A stretch of 39,207 bases of DNA from CAYMJV01 sp964390545 (GTDB lineage: Bacteria > Desulfobacterota > BSN033 > UBA1163): positions 1 through 39,207 of the forward strand of contig CAYMJV010000020.1 of NCBI GenBank assembly GCA_964390545.1, in the 5' to 3' direction. The notes under the pieces are model-generated. The model was not told the DNA's origin and ran no database searches. It saw nothing but the letters and a program-made list of their open reading frames with translations. Numbering within the stretch: position 1 is the first letter of the stretch; each line of letters starts with the position of its first letter. Made by a program: the position numbers and the translations under genes. Below are positions 23,276 through 31,817 of the stretch, one piece after another.

Positions 23276-24625
23276 ATGGGAAATTTTGCGCGTTACATTC
23301 CTCATACCCCTGAGGATATTCGAAGGATGCTTGAGACCATTGGTGTCAAGAGGGTGGAAGATCTCTTCGAAACCATTCCAACGAAATACAGGCTTTCAAA
23401 ATCCACGAACCTCCCTGAGCCCCTGGGAGAACCCGATCTTCTCCGCCATCTCCAGGGACTCCAATCTCCTCTTTGTACCTCTTTTTTGGGTGGAGGGGCT
23501 TATCATCATTTCATTCCAGGTGTTGTCCCTTACCTGATCTCCCGCTCAGAATTTTATACGGCCTACACCCCCTACCAACCTGAGATCAGCCAGGGAACCC
23601 TTCAATCGATTTTTGAATATCAGACCTTGATGTGCCAATTGACCGGCATGGAGGTTTCAAACGGCTCCTTGTATGACGGAGCCTCCAGTCTGGCAGAAGC
23701 TGTATTGACGGCTTTTCGGATTACAAAGAGAAAGAAGATCCTCCTCTCACAGGCCATTCACCCTGAATATCGGAAGGTCATCGAGACCTATATTGACCCC
23801 GATCAGCAAGAAATCATCTTGATCCCTTGTAGAAAAGGAGATGGGCGGACGGATGAGAAAGCGCTTTCTGATCTCCTCGATGAAACTGTGAACGCCGTTG
23901 TGATTCAGAGTCCGAACTTCTTTGGCGTCATTGAAAATCTGCAGGGGATCGGGAAGGAAGTCCATCAGGTGGGAGGGATGATGATTGTTGGATTTAGCGA
24001 AGCGATCGCCTATGGAATTCTGGCACCTCCCGGAGAGTTCGAGGCTGATATCGTTGCAGGAGAAGGTCAGAGCCTTGGGATCCCACTTTCGCTCGGAGGG
24101 CCCTACCTGGGAATCTTCTCCACAAGAAACAAGCACGTGAGAACCATGCCCGGGAGACTCGTGGGAGAGACCGTCGATTTAGAGGGCAAGAGGGGGTTTG
24201 TCCTCACTCTAGCGACAAGGGAACAACACATCCGAAGAGAGAAGGCCACCTCCAATATCTGCACCAATGAAGGGCTTTGTGCTCTGATGGCAACGATCTA
24301 TCTCTCCTGTCTCGGGAGAGAAGGTTTGAGAGAAGTGGCCATGATGAATCTGAGCAAGGCCGAATATGCAAAAAAGGCTATTTCAAAACTAAAAGGTTGC
24401 AGGCAGACATTTTCCGGGTCCACTTTCAATGAATTTGTTTTGGAAGTCGATGGTGACCCTGAGAAGGTGTTAGGGGAGATGAAAAAAGAGAAGATCATCG
24501 GAGGTCTACCCTTGGCAAAATTTTATCCTGAATTGAATCGACACTTCCTTGTGACAGTAACGGAGATGATAACAAAGGAGGAGATTGATCGGTGGGCAGA
24601 AACGCTGGAGAAAGCACTAAGGTAA
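23276..24625 (+). CDS. gcvPA: glycine dehydrogenase (decarboxylating) subunit 1
   Basis: N-terminal half-protein of the two-subunit P protein that decarboxylates glycine and loads the aminomethyl group on GcvH. The 449 residues start MGNFARYIPHTPEDIRRMLETIGV and contain FLGGGAYHHFIPGVV, YTAYTPYQPEISQGTLQSIFEYQT, MEVSNGSLYDGASSLAEA, GEGQSLGIPLSLGGPYLG and ATREQHIRREKATSNICTN, all typical. It lacks the PLP lysine, which lies in subunit 2. Its ATG touches the gcvH stop. gcvPB follows after 181 bases of repeat sequence instead of directly, which is unusual for obligate partners. Confidence 0.95.
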   Translation: MGNFARYIPHTPEDIRRMLETIGVKRVEDLFETIPTKYRLSKSTNLPEPLGEPDLLRHLQGLQSPLCTSFLGGGAYHHFIPGVVPYLISRSEFYTAYTPYQPEISQGTLQSIFEYQTLMCQLTGMEVSNGSLYDGASSLAEAVLTAFRITKRKKILLSQAIHPEYRKVIETYIDPDQQEIILIPCRKGDGRTDEKALSDLLDETVNAVVIQSPNFFGVIENLQGIGKEVHQVGGMMIVGFSEAIAYGILAPPGEFEADIVAGEGQSLGIPLSLGGPYLGIFSTRNKHVRTMPGRLVGETVDLEGKRGFVLTLATREQHIRREKATSNICTNEGLCALMATIYLSCLGREGLREVAMMNLSKAEYAKKAISKLKGCRQTFSGSTFNEFVLEVDGDPEKVLGEMKKEKIIGGLPLAKFYPELNRHFLVTVTEMITKEEIDRWAETLEKALR

Positions 24626-24627
24626 TA

Positions 24628-24770
24628 GAAAATGTCAAATTTCAAAATCCAAATGTCAAATGAATGTCAAATGCCACAATCCCTGCCTGCGGCAGGCAGG
24701 CGAAACATCCTTTGAAATTTGAGCTTTGGATTTGATTTGATATTTGAACTTTGTCATTTGAAATTTCGGC
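24628..24770. repeat. A/T-rich imperfect palindrome with a CCTGCCTGCGGCAGGCAGG core, between gcvPA and gcvPB
   Basis: Words such as AAATGTCAAATTTC, AAATCCAAATGTCAAATG on the left and GAAATTTGAGCTTTGGATTTG, GATATTTGAACTTTGTCATTTG on the right are complementary; the centre is a short GC palindrome (24684-24702). It separates two subunit genes of one enzyme, so it must be read through in the same transcript or have its own promoter nearby; none is evident. Confidence 0.65.
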
Positions 24771-24806
24771 TGTCGAGAGGAAAGTATTCTGTAGAAGGAC
24801 AACGCG

Positions 24807-26303
24807 ATGAGTAGGAAGAGGGATACCGGCTTGATTCAGGACGAGCCTCTCATTTTTGAGCGGGGGGGAAAGGGGAGAAAGGGGTACTCCTTACCTCGAT
24901 GGGATGTGGCGGAATCGGAAGCTAAGAACCTCATTCCTTCTCACCTCTTAAGAGAGGATCTTGAAGGGTTTCCCCAGTTGAGCGAGGTCGATGTGGTTCG
25001 ACACTTCACCCGGCTCTCTCAATGGAACTACGGGGTGGACAGTGGATTCTATCCTTTAGGCTCCTGTACGATGAAATATAATCCGAAGGTGAATGAAGAG
25101 ATTGCAAGGATGAGCGGATTTGCGAATCTTCATCCCTATACTCCTGAAGACCTGACCCAGGGAGCCCTTCGATTGATGTATGAACTCGGGGACTTTCTTG
25201 CCGAAATTACGGGCATGGATGAAGTCTCGCTTCAGCCGGCAGCCGGAGCTCATGGAGAGTTGACCGGCATCAGAATGGTCAAGGCTTGCCTGCAGGCCCG
25301 TGGAAATGGAAGAAAGAAAGTCCTGGTCCCGGATACGGCCCATGGGACCAACTGCTCCACTTCGACGATTGCCTCCTATCAGATGGTGGAGATCAAATCG
25401 AATGAGAATGGAGTGATCAGTCCTGAGAAGGTGGCTGAGCAGATGGATGAAGAGGTGGCCGCCATCATGGTAACCAATCCGAACACCCTGGGTCTTTTTG
25501 AAGAACATCTGGCAGAGATTGCTGAAATCGTCCACAGAAAAGGAGGATTTGTTTATTGTGACGGGGCTAACCTTAATGCTTTAATGGGAATCGTGAAACT
25601 AGGGGACCTGGGAGTGGATGTGATTCACATCAACCTCCATAAAACTTTTTCGACTCCCCATGGTGGAGGAGGTCCTGGAGCAGGGCCTGTGGCCGTCAAG
25701 AAGGAACTTGCCCCCTATCTCCCGGTTCCGGTGATTGAAAAGGACCGAGAGGTTTACAGGCTCAATGATGATCGACCTCATAGCATTGGAAAGATGAGGG
25801 CTTTTTATGGAAACTTCGGAGTGATCCTCAAGGCCTACGCCTACATTCTTTCTATGGGATCCGAAGGGCTCAAGAGAGCAAGCGAGATGGCTGTGCTCAA
25901 TGCTAACTATTTGATGAAAAGTTTGAAGGATTATTACCACCTTCCTTATGAACGGCCCTGCATGCATGAATGTGTCTTCACCGACCGTTTTCAAGAGAAG
26001 TATCACGTCTCAACCCTCGACATTGCCAAAAGGCTGATCGATTATGGCTATCATCCGCCCACGATTTATTTTCCGCTGGTGGTAAAGGCAGCGCTGATGA
26101 TGGAGCCGACGGAGACGGAGAGCAGGGAGAGTCTCGATGGTTTTATTGAAACGATGATCGCCATTGCCAAGGAAGCAGAGGAAAATCCGGATCTCCTTCG
26201 GCAGGCACCTCAGAGGGTGAAGGTAAGGAGACTCGACGAGGTCTTGGCTGCAAGAAAACCAAAATTAAGATGGACCCCCCCCTCACCCGGAAGAGAGAAA
26301 TAG
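24807..26303 (+). CDS. gcvPB: glycine dehydrogenase (decarboxylating) subunit 2
   Basis: PLP-carrying half of the split P protein. The 498 residues contain YPLGSCTMKYNPK, LQPAAGAHGELTGI, VPDTAHGTNCSTSTIA, DGANLNALMGI and the PLP site INLHKTFSTPHGGGGPG with Lys279. Length is normal to slightly long; the last residues (RWTPPSPGREK) are encoded by the left arm of a dispersed CCCCTCACC palindrome, so the C terminus seems to have been altered by the repeat. Only a weak ribosome binding site (GAAGGA) precedes the ATG. Confidence 0.95.
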   Translation: MSRKRDTGLIQDEPLIFERGGKGRKGYSLPRWDVAESEAKNLIPSHLLREDLEGFPQLSEVDVVRHFTRLSQWNYGVDSGFYPLGSCTMKYNPKVNEEIARMSGFANLHPYTPEDLTQGALRLMYELGDFLAEITGMDEVSLQPAAGAHGELTGIRMVKACLQARGNGRKKVLVPDTAHGTNCSTSTIASYQMVEIKSNENGVISPEKVAEQMDEEVAAIMVTNPNTLGLFEEHLAEIAEIVHRKGGFVYCDGANLNALMGIVKLGDLGVDVIHINLHKTFSTPHGGGGPGAGPVAVKKELAPYLPVPVIEKDREVYRLNDDRPHSIGKMRAFYGNFGVILKAYAYILSMGSEGLKRASEMAVLNANYLMKSLKDYYHLPYERPCMHECVFTDRFQEKYHVSTLDIAKRLIDYGYHPPTIYFPLVVKAALMMEPTETESRESLDGFIETMIAIAKEAEENPDLLRQAPQRVKVRRLDEVLAARKPKLRWTPPSPGREK

Positions 26304-26440
26304 GGTGAGGGGGAAATCCCAAATCTCAAATTCCAAATTCCAAATAATGACCAATTACCAAATTCCAATAGAGGGAATTGAGTATTGGAGATTGGAAGTT
26401 ATTTGAATTTTGGTGCTTGGAATTTGGGATTTCCGTGCAT
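26275..26440. repeat. CCCCTCACCC palindrome plus A/T-rich imperfect palindrome between gcvPB and lipB
   Basis: CCCCCCTCACCC / GGGTGAGGGGG (26275-26312) overlaps the 3' end of gcvPB. It is followed by CCCAAATCTCAAATTCC, CCAATTACCAAATTCC on the left and GGAGATTGGAAG, TTTTGGTGCTTGGAATTTGGG on the right. The element ends a few bases before the lipB start. Confidence 0.65.
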
Positions 26441-26450
26441 AAATGCAATT

Positions 26451-27131
26451 ATGGATAAACGCGGATATATGTCAGATCTGGGCCTGATGGATTACAAGAA
26501 GGCCTGGGACCTTCAACGTGATCTCTGGTCAAGGCGGGTCAGAGGGGAGTTGCCCGATTTATTACTCTTCCTCGAACACCCCCATGTGATCACTCTTGGA
26601 AGGCGCGGGAACCGCTCTTATCTGATCGCCTCTCAAGAAGTCCTGGATGCGATGGCGATTCCTGTCTATCATGTGGAGAGGGGCGGGGATGTCACCTATC
26701 ACGGGCCCGGGCAGCTTGTGGTCTATCCCATCCTCGATTTGAAGGGGTATGGATATCGTCTCATCCGATATGTTGACCAACTCGAAGAAGTTATTCTCGG
26801 GACGTTGAAAGATTTTGGAATGGAGGGGAAAAAGGACTCTCTGAACCGAGGGGTCTGGGTCAATGGCGAAAAGATTGCTTCCCTCGGCGTGACGATCAAA
26901 CGATGGGTTTCCTTCCACGGGCTTGCCTTAAACTACGAAACGGATCTGAACTATTTTGATCTGATTCACCCGTGTGGCCTCGTGGGAAAGAAAATGACCT
27001 CTATGGAAAAGATCCTTGGAGAGAAGGTTCCGCGGGAAAGTTTGATTGAAAGAATTCGGTTGCATTTTAAAGAGATATTTCTGAGAGATTGGGAAAGAAA
27101 AAGCCTGGACGAGATTTTGACGAATTTGTAG
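26451..27131 (+). CDS. lipB: lipoyl(octanoyl) transferase
   Basis: Transfers octanoate from acyl carrier protein to the lipoyl domain lysine of GcvH. The 226 residues carry LGLMDYKKAWDLQ, FLEHPHVITLGRRGN, RGGDVTYHGPGQLVVYPI, GEKIASLGV (catalytic Lys141) and IHPCGL (catalytic Cys175). The frame is open to 26385, but the upstream part is repeat sequence; the ATG at 26451 gives a normal LipB N terminus, although no clear ribosome binding site precedes it. Confidence 0.95.
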   Translation: MDKRGYMSDLGLMDYKKAWDLQRDLWSRRVRGELPDLLLFLEHPHVITLGRRGNRSYLIASQEVLDAMAIPVYHVERGGDVTYHGPGQLVVYPILDLKGYGYRLIRYVDQLEEVILGTLKDFGMEGKKDSLNRGVWVNGEKIASLGVTIKRWVSFHGLALNYETDLNYFDLIHPCGLVGKKMTSMEKILGEKVPRESLIERIRLHFKEIFLRDWERKSLDEILTNL

Positions 27132-27159
27132 GGCCTGATCCCCGAGCAGGCCTATTAGG

Positions 27160-27296
27160 GTTTGGCAGGATGGTGCGTTCGGGGAACGCACCCTACATCA
27201 TCTTTGGGCAGACGGCAAGGGTAGCCGCACCCATTAAAAGGCACCCATTAAAAGGCAACCTTTAGGGTGCGTTTCGTTCCGGCATTAGCCGGAACG
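27160..27296. repeat. intergenic hairpins and short tandem repeat before lpdA
   Basis: Contains GGTGCGTTCGGGGAACGCACC (a hairpin related to 21199-21256), a tandem pair of CCCATTAAAAGGCA (27227-27254 region), and the perfect hairpin CGTTCCGGC-ATTA-GCCGGAACG (27275-27296) followed by GCTACTTTTTT. The last could act as a weak terminator 25 bases ahead of lpdA. Confidence 0.55.
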
Positions 27297-27321
27297 GCTA
27301 CTTTTTTAAATTTGTCATCCT

Positions 27322-28728
27322 ATGAGCTCAAAAAAGGTGATTATCATCGGTGGCGGTCCTGGGGGTTATGTGGCTGCCATTCGGTTGGCCCAATTAGGGG
27401 CAAAGCCCATCCTTGTCGAAAAAGACGAAATCGGTGGAACCTGCCTTAATCGGGGATGCATTCCTACAAAGTCTCTCCTTCACGACGCAAAACTACTCCG
27501 TTCAATCAAACGGTCTCCTGTCTTCCAATCACTCCTCCATGGTAATTTCGATCCTCTCGCATCGATGATGGAACGAAAGGAAAAAGTTGTCCGCGAACTT
27601 GTAAAGGGTGTGGAGATGCTCCTCGAATCCCACCGGGTAACTGTTAAATCCGCTCGTGCAGAACTGTTGGGGCCCAATCAGGTGGTCCTCTTGTACGGAG
27701 GCGAAGAAAAAGAGATTATCGAAGGCGATGCAATCATCCTGGCTCCAGGTTCGAAATCGAAAGGCCTTCCCAGTATTTCTCCTGATGGGGATAAAATTAT
27801 TACCAGTGACGATGCATTGAGAACTAAAAAAATACCATGCGAAATCGTCATTATTGGTGGGGGATATATTGGAGTCGAATTTGCCACGATCTTCAATGCC
27901 CTGGGATCGAAGGTGACAATTGTTGAAATCCTAGATACGATTCTACCAGGTCTCGAAAGAGAACTTGTCCGGAATCTGGGGAGGGTGTTGGAAAAGGATA
28001 GCGTGAGGGTTATGACTCAATCGAGTATTGAAAACATCGTTCCTTTTGGAGAAGCCTTAAAACTGACGGTCAAAACCCCACAGGGAATTCAGGAACTGAC
28101 GGCGGATAAATTGATTGTGGCTGTTGGAAGGACCCCCAATCTGGATCTCAATTTTGGTAAGGCAGGGGTAGAGGTCACTTCTGCGGGTGTCAGAGTTGAC
28201 CATCGGATGGAAACAACGGTGCCCAACATTTATGCAATTGGAGATGCCACGGGAGGAGTGATGCTGGCTCACGTGGCCATGGAAGAAGGCGTGATTGCTG
28301 CAGAGAATATCATGGGGATGGATCGAGACAAGGAAAATCAACTCATTCCTCTTTGCATTTTTACTTATCCCGAGATCGCATCCGTTGGGCTGACAGAGAA
28401 AGAGGCCAAAGCAAGAGGAGAGATAAAGATAGGGCGTTTTCCATTCCGCTCCAACCCCAAAGCCGTCATCAGCGGAGAGACGGAGGGTCTCATCAAGGTC
28501 GTGGTTGATCGAAAAACAGATAAAATCTTAGGGGTTCATATCATTGGCTACGAGGCCAGCACGTTGATTTCCATTGCCTCTTCCCTCATGAGACAGAACG
28601 TTAAGGCCAGGGAGTTCTCCAGATTCTTTCAAGCCCATCCAACCACTCCAGAGGCATTGAAAGAGGCCTTCCTCGATGCAGATGGAATAGCGATTCACCT
28701 TCCGAGGCCGCTACGACAGAAGGCATAG
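27322..28728 (+). CDS. lpdA: dihydrolipoyl dehydrogenase (L protein)
   Basis: FAD enzyme that reoxidises the dihydrolipoyl group of GcvH with NAD. The 468 residues show the FAD-binding IIGGGPGGYVAAIRLAQLG, the redox disulfide GGTCLNRGCIPTKS (C41, C46), the NAD-binding IIGGGYIGVEFATIFNALGSKVTIVE, YAIGDATGGVMLAHVA and the C-terminal FQAHPTTPEALKEA with the catalytic His-Glu pair. It lies between lipB and lipA and is thus most likely the L protein of this glycine cleavage system. The start ATGAGC has only a weak upstream ribosome binding site. Confidence 0.95.
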   Translation: MSSKKVIIIGGGPGGYVAAIRLAQLGAKPILVEKDEIGGTCLNRGCIPTKSLLHDAKLLRSIKRSPVFQSLLHGNFDPLASMMERKEKVVRELVKGVEMLLESHRVTVKSARAELLGPNQVVLLYGGEEKEIIEGDAIILAPGSKSKGLPSISPDGDKIITSDDALRTKKIPCEIVIIGGGYIGVEFATIFNALGSKVTIVEILDTILPGLERELVRNLGRVLEKDSVRVMTQSSIENIVPFGEALKLTVKTPQGIQELTADKLIVAVGRTPNLDLNFGKAGVEVTSAGVRVDHRMETTVPNIYAIGDATGGVMLAHVAMEEGVIAAENIMGMDRDKENQLIPLCIFTYPEIASVGLTEKEAKARGEIKIGRFPFRSNPKAVISGETEGLIKVVVDRKTDKILGVHIIGYEASTLISIASSLMRQNVKAREFSRFFQAHPTTPEALKEAFLDADGIAIHLPRPLRQKA

Positions 28729-28757
28729 AGCATGGGGCATAGCGCATAGCGCATAGC

Positions 28758-28805
28758 TCCCCTCACCTTCCCCTCTCCCCTAAGGGGAGAGGGAGGGGTG
28801 AGGGG
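28758..28805. repeat. CCCCTCACC...GGTGAGGGG palindrome between lpdA and lipA
   Basis: CCCCTCACCTTCCCCTCTCCCC / GGGGAGAGGGAGGGGTGAGGGG, preceded by tandem AGCGCATAGC-like words (28738-28756) and followed by CAAATTG/GCAAATTG words that run to the lipA start codon. Confidence 0.65.
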
Positions 28806-28843
28806 GCCTTGTAAATTGCAAATTGAAAAATGCAAATTGTAAA

Positions 28844-29707
28844 ATGAAAATTCTGAGAAAACCTCCCTGGCTGAAAAAGAAAATTCCACCCATTCAGGAT
28901 CTCCAGAAGATCAAGTCCATCCTTACGGAGACCGAACTTCATACGGTCTGTGAAGAGGCTCGGTGCCCCAATCTGGGCGAATGTTTCTCACAAGGGACAG
29001 CGACCATCCTCATTCTGGGACGGATCTGCACCAGGGACTGCGGTTTTTGTGCTGTTGAACATGGAGGCCCCGTTCCTCCAGATGAAGCGGAGCCGCACCA
29101 TGTGGCCCAGGCAATTAAAAAGATGGGGCTTCGATATGTAGTGATCACTTCTGTGACGCGGGATGACCTACCCGATGGTGGAGCTTCCCACTTTGCCAAA
29201 ACCCTTCAGGCCATTCGGGAAACGGATCGAGAGACAAAAATCGAAGTCTTGGTTCCCGATTTTAAGGGTGATTGGAATTCTCTCAGTCGAGTTTTGCAAG
29301 GAGGTCCAGATGTCCTGAATCACAATGTGGAAACCGTCCGTCGACTCTACGCTGAAGTCCGCCCCCAGGCAGACTACGAAAGATCACTCAATCTACTGAA
29401 AAGATCGAAAGAGACGTATCCCCATATTCGTACCAAATCAGGGTTTATGCTTGGACTGGGGGAGTCAAAAGAAGAGGTCCTGGATCTCTTTCAGGATTTA
29501 AGAGCAGCGAAATGCGATTTCTTAACGATAGGCCAATATCTTCAGCCTCACACAAATCGATTGCCAGTAGTAAAATATATTCAGCCGGAAGAGTTTGAAG
29601 CTTACCGAAAGATAGGAAAGGAGATAGGGTTTAAGATGGTTTCCTCTGGTCCTTTCGTTCGAAGTTCTTTCCATGCCTCTGAGATGTTTGACGCAAGTCT
29701 TTTATGA
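28844..29707 (+). CDS. lipA: lipoyl synthase
   Basis: Radical SAM enzyme inserting two sulfurs into the octanoyl chain on GcvH. The 287 residues contain the auxiliary-cluster cysteines CEEARCPNLGEC (C36, C41, C47) and the SAM-cluster motif CTRDCGFC (C62, C66, C69), then TSVTRDDLPDGGA, LNHNVETVRRLY, KSGFMLGLGE and the C-terminal RSSFHA whose Ser binds the auxiliary cluster. The frame begins at an upstream TTG (28823) inside repeat-like sequence; the ATG at 28844 is the better start. It closes the glycine cleavage/lipoylation set. Confidence 0.96.
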   Translation: MKILRKPPWLKKKIPPIQDLQKIKSILTETELHTVCEEARCPNLGECFSQGTATILILGRICTRDCGFCAVEHGGPVPPDEAEPHHVAQAIKKMGLRYVVITSVTRDDLPDGGASHFAKTLQAIRETDRETKIEVLVPDFKGDWNSLSRVLQGGPDVLNHNVETVRRLYAEVRPQADYERSLNLLKRSKETYPHIRTKSGFMLGLGESKEEVLDLFQDLRAAKCDFLTIGQYLQPHTNRLPVVKYIQPEEFEAYRKIGKEIGFKMVSSGPFVRSSFHASEMFDASLL

Positions 29708-29743
29708 CTGCTTTATGATCGGTTTCGTATTATTTTCGTTATC

Positions 29744-30166
29744 TTATGCCTGTCCCCTTATCTGCTGATTGCTGAGCCTCCACACCCTTCCCATCTTGTG
29801 TTGGTAGAGGGCCCTCTCAATACTGATATGCAACGAATTCTCTTCGCACGGTTTGAGGATGTAACAGAAGGGTTCAATTACCTTTTCATCTTGCAACGTT
29901 TCCTCGTCCGCATCCTCCATAAGATAAACGACCGGGATATCAAAGAGATCATGGATCTGCCTTGCGGCTTTGATCCCATCCATCTCTCCTTTCAACTGGA
30001 TATCGATCAAGACCAGGTCCGGGTGAAACCTTGCAACTTTCTTGATGGCTTCTGTCCCGGAAGAGGCGGTAGCCGGAGAGGGATATCCCAGGACCTTCAA
30101 TCTATTCTTGATATCTCTGGTAATGATTCCTTCATCTTCCACAACAAGAATCTTGGTCTGCGCCAT
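29744..30166 (-). CDS. orphan response-regulator receiver protein
   Basis: A single CheY-like receiver domain (140 residues) with a short tail and no output domain. The acidic pair E10-D11, the phosphoacceptor D55 (LVLIDIQL) and Lys105 (YILKP) are present. The usual Thr/Ser switch in the VVYLTA motif is replaced: the sequence reads VVYLMEDADEETL, with Met83. The frame runs on to 30253, but AAGGGGGG before the ATG at 30166 marks the start. No histidine kinase is beside it. It is transcribed against lipA and divergently from the patatin gene. Confidence 0.85.
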   Translation of the reverse strand: MAQTKILVVEDEGIITRDIKNRLKVLGYPSPATASSGTEAIKKVARFHPDLVLIDIQLKGEMDGIKAARQIHDLFDIPVVYLMEDADEETLQDEKVIEPFCYILKPCEENSLHISIERALYQHKMGRVWRLSNQQIRGQA

Positions 30167-30437
30167 TTGATCGCCCCCCTTTTGGGTTTTACCAGAAATG
30201 TCGATTTCGTTATGAATAGAAACGAGCATCAAAAAGAGCAAGATGGATGCCAAACGGGTTTCTTAAATGAAATCAATTGACTTTTAAGGGGGTTAGGCGA
30301 GCCTGTCCATTTTGGGCGGATAAGAAAAGATGCCCTTTTTCGTCACCCAAAGGAAAAAAGTTACTATTTATGAATCTAATAAAAACTGATATGATTTTAG
30401 TAATTTTTCCCCTTTAGGGGTTTCTAAGGAGGTAAAG

Positions 30438-31364
30438 ATGGAAGCAAAGAAAGAGGGGATTGCAATGGGGAGGTTCATTGGTATTTTCATCTTCATCCTT
30501 ATCATCACTTGCTGTACTCCCAAAACCAAGGAAATTCGACCGGGCCCCGAGGTTGAGGCTCCCCCACCACCCAAGCCGGCAAAGATCGCTCTGGTTCTCG
30601 GTGCCGGGGCCTCAAAGGGATTTGCTCATGTTGGGGTGATCAAGATCCTCGAGTCGAATAAAATCCCGATTCATATGATCGTGGGGACAAGCGTAGGGAG
30701 TGTGGTTGGAAGCTTTTATGCCTTTGGTTATGATGCGTTTCAACTTCAGAAGCTCTCTTTTGCAATAGAAAAAGGGGAGATTGTGGATCTGGTCCTTCCC
30801 GAAAATGGCTTCATCAAAGGAGAAAAACTCGAGGAGTTCGTCAATAAGACTGTGAAGAACACTCCCATGGAGAAATTAAAGATTCCTTTTTACGCCGTGG
30901 CTGCAGACATACAGAGCGGGCAAGAGGTGGCTTTTGGTCGGGGAAATACAGGCATGGCCGTGAGGGCCAGTTGCTCTATTCCGGGGATATTCAGACCTGT
31001 AAAAATCGGCGAGAGGGTGTATGTGGATGGAGGCGTCGTGAGTCCCGTGGCTGTAGATGTGGCAAAGCAATTTGGGGCCGATATTGTCATTGCCGTTGAC
31101 ATCTCAGCAGGGGCAGATCGGACCCTCCCTGAAAATACAATTGAGACAATCCTACGAGCCTACGATATCATGTATTCAAAACTGGCCTCCATACAGATTT
31201 TGAAAGCTGATGTGGTCATCAAACCAAAGGTTAGCCATGTTGGCTCAGCCGATTTCTCAAAAAGGCATGAAGCCATCCTGGAGGGTGAAAGGGCAGCCAT
31301 CGAGACCCTGCCCCAGGTTCAGAAGATCGTCAACCAACTTCGGCTGGAAGGAAGATTGGAATAA
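30438..31364 (+). CDS. patatin-like phospholipase, putative lipoprotein (RssA-like)
   Basis: A 308-residue serine hydrolase. The N terminus MGRFIGIFIFILIITCC is a lipoprotein signal with a lipobox (ITC or TCC), followed by a Pro-rich linker (APPPPKP) and a patatin domain: oxyanion loop GAGASKGFAHVG, nucleophile GTSVGS (S85), SIPGIFRPV and the dyad Asp in VDGGVVSP (D197). It should sit on the periplasmic side of a membrane and act on lipid acyl chains. AAGGAGG precedes the ATG by 6 bases. The YjbQ-family gene starts 10 bases after its stop, so the two share a transcript. Confidence 0.85.
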   Translation: MEAKKEGIAMGRFIGIFIFILIITCCTPKTKEIRPGPEVEAPPPPKPAKIALVLGAGASKGFAHVGVIKILESNKIPIHMIVGTSVGSVVGSFYAFGYDAFQLQKLSFAIEKGEIVDLVLPENGFIKGEKLEEFVNKTVKNTPMEKLKIPFYAVAADIQSGQEVAFGRGNTGMAVRASCSIPGIFRPVKIGERVYVDGGVVSPVAVDVAKQFGADIVIAVDISAGADRTLPENTIETILRAYDIMYSKLASIQILKADVVIKPKVSHVGSADFSKRHEAILEGERAAIETLPQVQKIVNQLRLEGRLE

Positions 31365-31374
31365 AGGAGAGTCT

Positions 31375-31791
31375 ATGAAGAGTTTTCGAAAAGAGCTGTG
31401 GTTTGAGGTTCCAAGCCGCAGAGCCTTTATCAATATTACTTCAGAGATTGAGGAGTATGTTAGGAAAAGTGGAATCCAAGAGGGGTTTGTGCTCGTCAAT
31501 GCCATGCATATCACGGCCTCGGTCTTTATCAACGATGACGAGACAGGACTTCATCACGACTTCGACACCTGGCTGGAAAAACTCGCTCCCCACGAACCGG
31601 TTTCTCAGTATCGTCACAATGTGGGCGAGGATAATGCCGATGCCCATTTGAAGCGGCAGATCATGGGGAGGGAGGTGGTGGTGGCGATCACCGGCGGAAA
31701 ACTCGATTTCGGCCCCTGGGAACAGATCTTTTACGGAGAATTTGATGGAAAAAGAAGAAAGAGGATTCTGGTGAAGATTATCGGAGAATAA
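31375..31791 (+). CDS. YjbQ/UPF0047-family protein
   Basis: A 138-residue protein with the family features: FRKELWFEVPSRRAFINIT, LVNAMHITASVFINDDE, HDFDTWLEKLAP, YRHNVGEDNADAHLKRQIMG and GPWEQIFYGEFDG. The His and Glu residues in HITAS, DNADAH and GPWEQ are likely ligands or active-site residues. A low-level thiamine-phosphate-synthase-like activity has been reported for the family, but the role in the cell is unclear. AAAGGAGA precedes the ATG at 31375. Confidence 0.88.
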   Translation: MKSFRKELWFEVPSRRAFINITSEIEEYVRKSGIQEGFVLVNAMHITASVFINDDETGLHHDFDTWLEKLAPHEPVSQYRHNVGEDNADAHLKRQIMGREVVVAITGGKLDFGPWEQIFYGEFDGKRRKRILVKIIGE

Positions 31792-31817
31792 GCCATGAGC
31801 TCAAGAAGAGAGAAGAA

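Noticed and set aside
11573..28805. A CRISPR-like array made from the repeated CCCCTCACC palindromes
   Set aside because: The copies are kilobases apart, differ in sequence and lack regular spacers; they are dispersed palindromes.
30300..30437. A c-di-GMP or other riboswitch before the patatin gene
   Set aside because: The leader has only a weak GGGC...GCCC stem and a CCCCTTTAGGGG hairpin near the ribosome binding site; no conserved aptamer core was seen.
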